This document shows positions 6,651 to 13,241 of a DNA stretch of 20,270 nucleotides, one piece after another. The DNA comes from JAUUZT01 sp964654015 (lineage in GTDB: Bacteria > Chloroflexota > Dehalococcoidia > GIF9 > AB-539-J10), in NCBI GenBank assembly GCA_964654015.1, contig CAZZHQ010000043.1, positions 1-20,270 on the forward strand, written 5' to 3'. Positions within the stretch are counted from its first letter, which is position 1, and each line of letters opens with the position of its first letter. A model generated the notes under the pieces. It made no database searches, was not told where the DNA came from, and saw only the letters and a program-made list of their open reading frames with translations. A program made the translations under genes and the position numbers.

Positions 6651-7159
6651 TAGCATTATCTTAACAGTACCTACAATTGCTATAAAATAAATCTATTTTA
6701 TGGGCAAATCCAGGTGAAGTAATTTAAAGTGTACCATTATAGTAGGGATATAATGATTTGATTAGCATAGAGGTATTACTCTTTTTTATTCTTTATGTGG
6801 GTTGTTTTAATGTTAGTAAATTGTTTCCTGGTCATATATATACTAATAATGTGTAAGAAACAACAATAAAAAAGGTATTAAAGCGCCCTTGCATAATATT
6901 TGATTATCCCCCGAAATTACCACTTCATCCGTGCAAATTTTTAAGGGAGTAGGTCATCTGAATAATGTATACATATTCTCCCTGCATTTCAGGCATCAGG
7001 AGTGAACTTCTAATGATTCGATGCTATTACGAAGCGATTTATTTGTGAGTCCTCAGTTTGTATTTACGATATATATTTTGCGTGTTGACAAAGGTGGATA
7101 TTTATTTGATAATCTATTATTGGAAAAAGTAATCATCCTGATTAAGGAGGAATCTGACT
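6651..7159. other. AT-rich intergenic stretch without genes
   Basis: No supported coding region on either strand. An inverted repeat, ATAAAATA (6682-6689) with TATTTTAT (6694-6701), is the only clear structure. The segment separates divergent genes for two exported proteins and must hold the promoter of the protease gene; no single strong -35/-10 pair stood out for it. Confidence 0.6.
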
Positions 7160-8227
7160 ATGAACAGTAAGATATTGAGATTTACAGTTGTTACTATTTT
7201 AGTTTGCTCATTAATACTTGTCTCATTTGGGAGCGTGTCCGCCTCTCCACCACCAGACGGAGCCCCGGGCCTGGCACGTTCTATTGAGGTCAAGGAACGG
7301 CATGCGGAAGCGTTGCTGGAAGTCACCGGAGTGGCTGGTGTAGGCGTAGGCCATAATAAGGCTGGTAACCCGTCAGTTATTATATTCACTGAAACACCCG
7401 GAGTACGCGGCTTGCCTGCTTTCCTGGACGGCGTACCTGTCGTTACACGGGTAAGCGGTAAGTTTTTCGCCCAGCCAAAACCAAATAAACCAGATAAACC
7501 AGATAAACCGGGGAAACCTGTTGAGCCGGACCTGACTCCAACGGATTGGTGGCCCCGTGCTGTTCCAATAGGAGTATCTACTGGTCATCCAGCAATCACG
7601 GCGGGGACTATTGGAGCACGAGTTACGGACGGTATTGATGTATATGCCCTGAGCAATAATCATGTTTATGCTAATTCAAACAATGCTACTATTGGAGATG
7701 ATGTTCTCCAGCCAGGGACTGCCGATGGTGGCGGTGGCACAGCTACAAATGATACCATTGGCCAACTTTTTAAATATGTATCGATAAACTTTACCGGTGG
7801 AGATAATACAGTTGATGCAGCAATAGCCAAAACGACTACGCTCCTTCTTGATAATAAGACTCCTCCAGATGGCTATGGCACTCCCCAATCTGTGACTGCC
7901 GAGGCTGCTATCGGCATGAAGGTCATAAAATATGGCAGGACAACTGGCCTGACCAAAGGGAAAGTCTCTGCTATTAATTTCACAGGTTATGTTTGGTACG
8001 ATTCAGAAAAGGCACTATTTGTGAATCAAATCATAATCACACCGGGTACTTTCAGTGCAGGTGGTGATTCCGGATCACTGGTGGTCGTAGATTCAAAGAG
8101 GACTGATGACCACCACAAAGCTGTAGGACTTCTGTTTGCGGGTAGTTCACGATATACTATAGCTAATCCTATCGATTTGGTGCTTGATGCTTTTAACGTA
8201 ACTATAGACGGCATACCATCAAGTTAG
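7160..8227 (+). CDS. Exported trypsin-fold serine protease with N-terminal prodomain-like region
   Basis: 355 residues, ATG preceded by AAGGAGG. Residues 1-29 are a signal peptide ending around VSA-S. Residues about 45-103 form a small alpha/beta domain (HAEALLEVTGVAGVGVG, then LPAFLDGVPVV). A Lys/Pro-rich linker follows (PNKPDKPDKPGKPVEP, 108-123), then a chymotrypsin-like catalytic domain. The triad can be read as His168 (LSNNHVYA), Asp219 (NTVDAAIA) and Ser304 (FSAGGDSGSLVV). KYGRTTGLTKGKV is typical of bacterial S1-like proteases. The enzyme would cleave proteins outside the membrane. The N-terminal domain sits where a propeptide would be and recurs as a separate protein in the next gene, so it may restrain the enzyme or assist its folding; that role is inferred. 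All catalytic residues are present. Confidence 0.85.
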   Translation: MNSKILRFTVVTILVCSLILVSFGSVSASPPPDGAPGLARSIEVKERHAEALLEVTGVAGVGVGHNKAGNPSVIIFTETPGVRGLPAFLDGVPVVTRVSGKFFAQPKPNKPDKPDKPGKPVEPDLTPTDWWPRAVPIGVSTGHPAITAGTIGARVTDGIDVYALSNNHVYANSNNATIGDDVLQPGTADGGGGTATNDTIGQLFKYVSINFTGGDNTVDAAIAKTTTLLLDNKTPPDGYGTPQSVTAEAAIGMKVIKYGRTTGLTKGKVSAINFTGYVWYDSEKALFVNQIIITPGTFSAGGDSGSLVVVDSKRTDDHHKAVGLLFAGSSRYTIANPIDLVLDAFNVTIDGIPSS

Positions 8228-8257
8228 TTCAAGGAATAATAAGGAATAATAAGGTAT

Positions 8258-8283
8258 GGGGAAGAGGCTTCGGCCTCTTCCCC
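8258..8283 (+). terminator. Hairpin between protease and prodomain-like gene
   Basis: GGGGAAGAGGC (8258-8268), tetraloop TTCG, GCCTCTTCCCC (8273-8283), followed by TGTTAATTT. Eleven perfect pairs with a UUCG loop make it stable. The T-tract is interrupted, so it may be a partial terminator that lowers expression of the following gene, or an mRNA end stabiliser. Three tandem AAGGAATAAT-like units precede it (8231-8254). Confidence 0.65.
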
Positions 8284-8305
8284 TGTTAATTTATGAGGGC
8301 ACAAT

Positions 8306-8530
8306 ATGACTAATGTAAATATCAAAGAGGTTCTAAAGACACATACGGCTCACCTGATGGCAGTGTCTGGTGTGCTGGGTGTAGCAGAGGGCAGAACTCA
8401 GGGCAAGCAATGTATCAGGATATTTGTTGTTGACAGTAGTTCTGAGTCATTAAGGCTTCTTCCAGATAACATTGAGGGTTACCCGGTCATTATCGAAGAA
8501 AGCGGCGAGTTTCGAGCACTCGATAGCTAG
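8306..8530 (+). CDS. Free-standing protein homologous to the protease N-terminal domain
   Basis: 74 residues, no signal peptide. The sequence THTAHLMAVSGVLGVAEG, then CIRIFVVD, then LPDNIEGYPVIIEESGEFRA, lines up end to end with residues 48-104 of the upstream protease (RHAEALLEVTGVAGVGVG, VIIFTE, LPAFLDGVPVVTRVSGKFFA). The spacing is similar and the same positions are conserved. It therefore looks like the same alpha/beta domain without catalytic part. Known parallels are subtilisin propeptides and their stand-alone I9-type inhibitor relatives, which suggests an inhibitor or chaperone of the protease. The lack of an export signal argues that it would act inside the cell, or on the enzyme before export. 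GAGGG 7 bases before the ATG may serve as ribosome binding site. The function is inference. Confidence 0.7.
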   Translation: MTNVNIKEVLKTHTAHLMAVSGVLGVAEGRTQGKQCIRIFVVDSSSESLRLLPDNIEGYPVIIEESGEFRALDS

Positions 8531-8639
8531 TTGCACTGCTTGTAGATTAATAGAGCAGGTCAATTAATACCACATCCGGCTTTACACCCCGGGCTAATCA
8601 AGAGGCGAGCCGTACACAAGATGTTTTGTGCAGTGCAAT

Positions 8640-8679
8640 AAAAAGGGGGACATGATTTTCTTGCCATGCCCCCCTTTTT
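8640..8679 (-). terminator. Bidirectional intrinsic terminator
   Basis: AAAAAGGGGG (8640-8649) pairs with CCCCCTTTTT (8670-8679), with an inner CATG/CATG pairing. A-tracts and T-tracts flank both sides, so it can end transcripts from either strand: the cold-shock ORF on minus and the prodomain-like gene on plus. Confidence 0.85.
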
Positions 8680-8695
8680 AAACTAATAAATGGTT

Positions 8696-8836
8696 TTAGC
8701 TCTTTCCTATTCGGAACATTTTTGTGCCGCATGTCGGGCACACACCCTGGGTTGCTGGTCTCCCGTTCTTCATGGTTATGGCCTTGGTGTCTTTCATCTC
8801 TTTCTTGCCCCGGCATTTCATACAATATGCTTCCAT
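8696..8836 (-). CDS. Possible internal-start product: zinc ribbon alone (DUF5679-like)
   Basis: An ATG at 8836-8834 lies 5 bases after AAGGAGGTGA on the minus strand and would give a 46-residue four-cysteine protein beginning MEAYCMKC, the expected start for stand-alone DUF5679-like proteins. It is nested in frame within the cold-shock ORF. The signal is as good as that of any gene in the window, so independent translation is likely. Confidence 0.6.
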   Translation of the reverse strand: MEAYCMKCRGKKEMKDTKAITMKNGRPATQGVCPTCGTKMFRIGKS

Positions 8837-9064
8837 AGGTTCACCTCCTTCTTTATTTTGCAATGGACTACCCATTTTTACATTCACCGCTCGTTGTCCT
8901 TTGGGTCCCTCTTCCAGGTCGAACTCGACACTGACGCCCTGTTTTAGAACATTGAAATCTCCTCCAGACAAAGAGGAGTGGTGGAAAAAAACGTCCTTGC
9001 CATCTTCAGCGGTTATGAAACCGAAACCTCGATCCCAGATTAGCTTTCGTATTTTCCCTTCCAA
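8696..9064 (-). CDS. Cold-shock domain fused in frame to a DUF5679-like zinc ribbon
   Basis: About 122 residues. The first 65 are a cold-shock domain with intact RNP1 (DRGFGFI) and RNP2 (DVFFHHSSL), a single-stranded RNA/DNA-binding fold. After a short linker (SPLQNKEGGEP) comes a four-cysteine zinc ribbon, YCMKC...VCPTCGTKMF, resembling DUF5679, normally a separate small protein. The frame could begin with GTG at 9073, but that codon is part of the ribosome binding sequence GGAGGTG. The in-frame TTG at 9064 has proper spacing and gives the usual LEGKIRKL N-terminus. The linker codons themselves contain AAGGAGGTGA, 5 bases before an in-frame ATG at 8836, so the zinc ribbon may also be made on its own. 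The fused state is read directly; a lost stop codon after an ancestral cspA-like gene is the likely origin. Confidence 0.8.
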   Translation of the reverse strand: MEGKIRKLIWDRGFGFITAEDGKDVFFHHSSLSGGDFNVLKQGVSVEFDLEEGPKGQRAVNVKMGSPLQNKEGGEPMEAYCMKCRGKKEMKDTKAITMKNGRPATQGVCPTCGTKMFRIGKS

Positions 9065-9073
9065 TCGTTTCAC

Positions 9074-9298
9074 CTCCTCTGTCTACGAAGGATAAATTAT
9101 TACTTTCGTAATGTCAATAGTAAATGCTCATTAAAGTGATTATTTTTACACCTTTTCTATGCCAAACCCCAAGCTCAATATTCTCCTGAAGTTGCTCTAC
9201 ATATTTCTATAGGTGTTCACTGCCTCTTCTCAGGTGGAGAGTTTGACTTCCGCCTGATAGCTGTGGATTCCGTGTGCCATAGGGTTTGGAGACGACTA
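9074..9298. other. Intergenic region, no gene seen
   Basis: No coding frame with a ribosome binding site on either strand. It should contain the promoter of the cold-shock ORF, but no clear -35/-10 pair was identified. Confidence 0.5.
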
Positions 9299-9327
9299 TT
9301 GACAAACAAATACCATAGACATATTAT
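9299..9327 (+). promoter_or_regulatory. Sigma70-type promoter upstream of small membrane protein gene
   Basis: TTGACA (9299-9304), 17-base spacer, TATTAT (9322-9327). It is close to consensus and leaves a leader of about 105 bases before the ATG at 9440. Confidence 0.65.
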
Positions 9328-9439
9328 CGGCAATAATTTTAGTAAAAATACCGGATGTAATTGACTGGGGGTGACTCGTCTCCGTGGAAAGTCATTAATC
9401 AGCCTGAAGTCAATAAAAAATTCAAAGGAGGATTAGTCA

Positions 9440-9634
9440 ATGGGTTACTTTACAATACTGGCTGCAATTCCCGGTTTCTTTCTAAGTTCACTTTTCTTTA
9501 TGTTGCTCTGGGGAGTTATCGCTCCCAAAATAGGCCTGGCTGATATCGGTTATTCCGTGGCTATGCTCATAACAATTACTCTATGGATAGCGGTAGCGCC
9601 CCTTGCTGCTGCGGCTGGCAGGAGAAGGAAATAG
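9440..9634 (+). CDS. Small two-helix membrane protein
   Basis: 64 residues with two clear hydrophobic segments, roughly 4-27 (FTILAAIPGFFLSSLFFMLL) and 36-58 (IGYSVAMLITITLWIAVAPL), and a basic tail GRRRK. AAAGGAGGA lies 7 bases before the ATG and a near-consensus promoter is upstream, so it is very likely a real gene. No family was recognised. It does not resemble the MFS fragment that follows; the two may simply be neighbours, or this gene may mark one edge of the deletion that produced the fragment. Confidence 0.75.
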   Translation: MGYFTILAAIPGFFLSSLFFMLLWGVIAPKIGLADIGYSVAMLITITLWIAVAPLAAAAGRRRK

Positions 9635-9719
9635 GGTTTTCGACAAACACTGCGGTTTAAGGCTAGCAATTCATAAGAAGGGCTTCGTTATCGGCAATGA
9701 TGGAAAGGCGTTTTCGTGC

Positions 9720-10040
9720 CCTTTTTGGATTACTTCAATACACTGGCAGCTTTACCTTTTTGCTATTGCATATGGATTCGCTCATGGAGGATTTTTCACT
9801 CTCATTTCTCCGCTGATAGCAGATTTATTTGGTACCAGAGCCCGTGGCACACTTTTCGGTTTTTCCTCGTTTATCAGTACGATTGGTGGTGCCGCCGGAC
9901 CGCTCATAGCGGGCAGGATATTTGATGTTAGCGGGAGTTATTCCTTAGTCTTTTGGCTCGTAATCGGTTTTTCCGTTGTTGGATTATTACTGTCTCTATT
10001 TCTAAAGCCAATAGAAAAAACGGGCACCATACAAGTATGA
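9720..10040 (+). pseudogene. C-terminal remnant of an MFS transporter
   Basis: The frame ending at 10040 reads LYLFAIAYGFAHGGFFTLIS, then IADLFGTRARGTLFGFSSFI, GGAAGPLIAGRIFDVSGSYS and a last transmembrane helix with a KPIEK tail. This is the last third of a 12-helix major facilitator (monocarboxylate/oxalate-type signature). The first eight or so helices are missing, and upstream codons (9603-9719) are not membrane-like. No ribosome binding site fits a start here. A truncated relic is the best reading; a frame error in the assembly would not restore the missing 5' two-thirds because there is no room for it. Confidence 0.75.
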
Positions 10041-10190
10041 TATATCCTAATCTATGCTTATATCATGCCTATCACTGACCTGTCCTTTCTACATGAGGAG
10101 GAGCAAATACCCGGCGGAGCAGGTCACTGGAACAGGCTTGAGTCTCTTAGCGTGTCTATAGCAGTGGGCAGGCTAGGTACTCACGTTTAT

Positions 10191-10805
10191 CTAAAGAGAT
10201 GGCCGTTTCATTCTGAAGGTATCTTGACCGAGGCAATACAGGTCTTGTTCTCCGCCGAGACGAGCGATAGCTTTTAGTCCAGACACTCGCCTGGTCTGAC
10301 TATCATAAAACTCATCTCGAATGTGGACGCAGAGAACTTCGCCGATGATTAAGCTATAAGATGGCGATGGTTTTCCTAACTCTATACTCTGGATAACACG
10401 ACATTCCATGTTAACGGGTGACTCAGCTACTATCGGTGCTTTGACGAAATCGGCTCTCATCGGTGTAAGCCCCGCCTTTTCAAACTCACTGACATCACTG
10501 GGATAAAGTGCTGATGTTATGTTCATTTTCTCGGCCAGGTCTTTTGTAACAACACTGATGACGAATTCTCCTGTGAGCTCGACATTTCTCAGGGTGTCTT
10601 TCTTCTGCCCATCCCTTTTTATGCCGACAGAGAAACTAACCACCATCGGCCTGGTACTAACTATACCGTAAGCAGAGAAGGGCGCCAGATTAAAGATACC
10701 GTGTTCATCCACTGTTGAGACCCAGGCGATTGGACGTGGTATCACTATATCGGTCAGCAAATGGGAAGAGTCTTCTTGATTAAGAACCGTAGGGTCTATC
10801 TTCAT
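10191..10805 (-). CDS. Flavin reductase-like FMN-binding protein
   Basis: 204 residues, ATG 6 bases after GGAGG on the minus strand. The sequence LLTDIVIPRPIAWVSTVDEHGIFNLAPFSAYGIVSTRPMVVSFSV is the canonical N-terminus of the flavin-reductase-like/DIM6-NTAB family with a split-barrel FMN site, followed by KDTLRNVELTGEFVISVV and the late HIRDEFYD region. Members reduce or carry FMN, or act as oxidoreductase subunits in degradation pathways; the substrate is not deducible. It is divergent from the Ldh-family gene at 11014 with about 210 bases between, so a shared regulator is possible. Confidence 0.85.
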   Translation of the reverse strand: MKIDPTVLNQEDSSHLLTDIVIPRPIAWVSTVDEHGIFNLAPFSAYGIVSTRPMVVSFSVGIKRDGQKKDTLRNVELTGEFVISVVTKDLAEKMNITSALYPSDVSEFEKAGLTPMRADFVKAPIVAESPVNMECRVIQSIELGKPSPSYSLIIGEVLCVHIRDEFYDSQTRRVSGLKAIARLGGEQDLYCLGQDTFRMKRPSL

Positions 10806-11013
10806 TGTTATCCTCCATGCACCAAATTTGCTGTTACTATACTAATCAACGAGGCTATTTATCAAATTTGTTTATCTGGAAATTGTTCGGCGAACGAGCA
10901 GCAGGGTGCTGGAATTGATGTGAGTATGTGTCAGCTTTTCACCTGTTGAATAATGAGGTATAAGAGTGATTAAATACGGTAGGTAAAAATATAAGAAGAA
11001 AGGGAGAATTATC

Positions 11014-12066
11014 ATGGACCAGGGTACGATAAGAATAGCAGCGGAGCCATTAAAGAAGTTCGCCACCGACATATTCATAGCAGCCGGGATGCCTCCTGGT
11101 GACGCAAAGAATGAAGCGGAGGTGCTGGTATGGTCAAACATTCGAGGCGTTGATTCTCATGGCGTCATGCGCATCCATCTCTATATGAAGGATATCGATA
11201 CGGGTCTTATGAATCCTAAGCCTGAGATAAAGGTGATAAAGGAGACCCCTGCGACCATACTTGTCGAGGCCGACCATGCCTTCGGCGCAGTGGTGACAAC
11301 TTTTACCATGGAGCGGGTAATTGAGAAAGCAAAAAAGCTGGGCATCGGTTGGGGACTGATACGTAACAATACTCATCAGGGTGCCCTGGGGTACTATGCC
11401 TGGATGGCAGCGCAGCAGGACTTGATTGGCGTTGCCGCGGTGGCAAGTTGCCCTAGCGTAGCCCCGTTTGGTAGCAGGACGATCGGCGTCAGCAACAATC
11501 CGATTGCCTTTTCTCTACCAGCAGCAATCAATAAGCCCGTTGTTTTCGATATGGCAACAAGCGTTGTCGCTCGCGGAAAGCTGAGGCTGGCGGAAGAGAA
11601 CGGCAAATCGATACCAGAAGGTTGGGCTATCGATAAGAATGGTAATCCGACCACTGATCCAGCGAAAGCAAAGATACTGCTTCCTGCTGGAGGAGCCAAA
11701 GGTTCAGGTCTTTCCTTTGTTATCGAGTGTATGGCCAGTGTGCTTGCAGGCGCTCCTATTGTAGCACCAGTCCTGAAAGGGAGACGCAGCACGGAGCATC
11801 TCCAGAACAGCTTTGTCATGGCGGTGGATGTCGCCACCTTTGGTGACGTGGATGAATATAAGAAGAACGTGGACGAATTCATCGGCTGTTTTGCTGATCT
11901 GCCGCCAGCGGAGGGCTTTTCGAAGGTGCAGGCTCCTGGAATGCCCGAATGGGCAATCTGGGATGAGAGGTCAAAGAACGGTATTCCTATAGCAGCGGGG
12001 ACGGCTCAAAACCTGAGAAAGGTTGCCATGCGTTTTGGTGTATCTTTGCCGGTAGAAATGCGTTAA
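11014..12066 (+). CDS. Malate/lactate dehydrogenase (Ldh_2) family oxidoreductase
   Basis: 350 residues, the family's normal length. It has the LDH2/MDG2 signature: GVDSHGVMRIHLYM near residue 46 with the proton-donor His49, GWGLIRNNTHQGALGYYAW (nicotinamide cofactor region), IGVSNNPIAFSLP, VVFDMATSVVARGKL and GGAKGSGLSFVIE. Enzymes of this family are NAD(P)H-dependent 2-oxoacid/2-hydroxyacid dehydrogenases (malate, sulfolactate, ureidoglycolate, diketogulonate) and are unrelated to classical LDH. Which substrate is used cannot be told. AAAGGGAG precedes the ATG by 8 bases. With the flavin-reductase-like gene and the D-2-hydroxyacid dehydrogenase at 18194 it suggests that oxidation of hydroxyacids matters to this organism. 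Confidence 0.9.
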   Translation: MDQGTIRIAAEPLKKFATDIFIAAGMPPGDAKNEAEVLVWSNIRGVDSHGVMRIHLYMKDIDTGLMNPKPEIKVIKETPATILVEADHAFGAVVTTFTMERVIEKAKKLGIGWGLIRNNTHQGALGYYAWMAAQQDLIGVAAVASCPSVAPFGSRTIGVSNNPIAFSLPAAINKPVVFDMATSVVARGKLRLAEENGKSIPEGWAIDKNGNPTTDPAKAKILLPAGGAKGSGLSFVIECMASVLAGAPIVAPVLKGRRSTEHLQNSFVMAVDVATFGDVDEYKKNVDEFIGCFADLPPAEGFSKVQAPGMPEWAIWDERSKNGIPIAAGTAQNLRKVAMRFGVSLPVEMR

Positions 12067-12227
12067 GTTGACTGCACTGCCAGAAGTAACGGTTGCCGGA
12101 CGACCTGCTATGCCATTGTGAGGTTTCGTGTTGTAGCGGTTTGGTATACCACGCTGTCTCTGGTTTCTGCATGAATTGTTGCTTACTGCGGCGCTATATA
12201 TCTTTTTGTCGCCCTAACCAGTGACAA

Positions 12228-12256
12228 ATGACAAAAGGTGGAGAAGTAAGTATAAT
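12228..12256 (+). promoter_or_regulatory. Promoter of a nearly leaderless small gene
   Basis: ATGACA (12228-12233), 17-base spacer and a perfect TATAAT (12251-12256). Transcription would start around 12263, only about 5 bases before the ATG at 12268. Confidence 0.6.
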
Positions 12257-12267
12257 AGCTGGCATAA

Positions 12268-12405
12268 ATGAACACAAAAAAATTATCAAAATCTACTCGA
12301 AAATTTATTCGCAGGGAGAAGGCTCGGATTCGTCATGATGGTTCGGATTTAAAGGAACAGACTGAATTAATTACTGAGTTATTTCAAAGGTTTCACAAGG
12401 TATAA
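12268..12405 (+). CDS. Small basic hypothetical protein (45 residues)
   Basis: An open frame of 46 codons that begins MNTKKLSKSTRKFIRREKAR and ends TELITELFQRFHKV. The N-terminal half is strongly basic and the C-terminal half is an amphipathic helix with regularly spaced hydrophobic residues. There is no ribosome binding site, but the excellent promoter immediately ahead implies a very short 5' leader. The composition suggests a nucleic-acid or ribosome-associated peptide; that is only a guess. No family was recognised. It occupies an otherwise gene-free stretch of 609 bases, which supports its being real. Confidence 0.55.
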   Translation: MNTKKLSKSTRKFIRREKARIRHDGSDLKEQTELITELFQRFHKV

Positions 12406-12638
12406 TAAATCCCTGGTAGTTATACCACTCATTAAGTCAGTGCCGATATATTTGGACTTGCCCCCTTTTTCTTGAGCTGCTCCTAATCTGCTCCCCAAAA
12501 AAACTCTCACTTTGCCTTGTCCAGTTTTCAAGGAGCGCGTCAGCAATGAGCATAGCAATGAAAAGATGTATCTAGTTATGTGATTGTGTAACTAGATGAA
12601 TAGTTTGCTACTCTACACTACAAGACGGATGTCAACAT
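12406..12638. other. Intergenic region, no gene seen
   Basis: Nothing coding is supported. A T-rich run follows CCCCC at about 12461-12471 but has no matching stem. The last part leads into a motif shared with the upstream region of the Ldh-family gene. Confidence 0.5.
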
Positions 12639-12675
12639 CACCTGTTCAATAATAAGCTATAAGGCCAGTTACTAA

Positions 12676-13077
12676 ATGTTAGCCAATAAACAAGGAAAAG
12701 CAAAGAGAAGCTGCAAAAAGATACTTTTAATTATTGCTGGAACATTGTTTTTAATTTTAGGTGTCGTCGGAATATTTATACCTCTTCTCCCCACGACTCC
12801 TTTTCTGTTACTTGCTGCTGCATGTTATGCAAGAAGCTCACAAAGTTGTTATGAATGGCTTTTAAATAACAGGTGGTTTGGTAACTATATTCGAAATTAT
12901 ATAGAAGGAAGAGGAGTTCCACTAAAGGTAAAAAGGGTCACTTTGATCTTATTATGGATAGTAATTGGGTCTTCAATTCTATTTGTGATTCAGAGTTTTT
13001 ATATAAGATTGATTCTAGTAGGTATAGCAATTGGGGTTTCTATTCATATCTTGCGTCTCCGTAGTTTGGAACAATGA
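12676..13077 (+). CDS. DUF454 (YbaN-family) inner membrane protein
   Basis: 133 residues. The segment GTLFLILGVVGIFIPLLPTTPFLLLAAACYARSS is the DUF454 signature (GxxGxxLPxLPTTPFxLLAxxCFxRSS). It is followed by WLLNNRWFGNYIRNYIEGRGVPLKVK and two further helices. Family members are small membrane proteins of unknown function. There is no ribosome binding site before the ATG; a TATAAG at 12659-12664 suggests a short leader. It converges on katA with a shared hairpin between the two genes. Confidence 0.85.
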   Translation: MLANKQGKAKRSCKKILLIIAGTLFLILGVVGIFIPLLPTTPFLLLAAACYARSSQSCYEWLLNNRWFGNYIRNYIEGRGVPLKVKRVTLILLWIVIGSSILFVIQSFYIRLILVGIAIGVSIHILRLRSLEQ

Positions 13078-13193
13078 AAAGTCAGTGATAGTTGATGAAA
13101 TCAACAAAACAATGATAGTTATTGAAAGATCTCTAAAAGATAAACCTCTCATTATGGCGAATTGAATATGCTTGTTTTTACGACACTAGATAG

Positions 13194-13229
13194 ACGAGGC
13201 CCTCTGCCAAGTAAAGAAGAGGGCCTCGT
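13194..13229. terminator. Hairpin between convergent ybaN-like and catalase genes
   Basis: ACGAGGCCCTCT (13194-13205) pairs perfectly with AGAGGGCCTCGT (13218-13229) around a 12-base loop. The stem is strong but the T-tracts on either side are poor, so it is a probable bidirectional terminator. Confidence 0.65.
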
Positions 13230-13241
13230 TTAATGCTTCTC

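Noticed and set aside
10065..10277. A 70-codon plus-strand frame overlapping the 3' end of the flavin-reductase-like gene.
   Set aside because: No ribosome binding site and no protein-like pattern, and about 85 bases overlap a solid gene on the other strand.
11394..11882. A 162-codon minus-strand frame inside the Ldh-family gene.
   Set aside because: It is fully antisense to conserved dehydrogenase motifs, without start signals.
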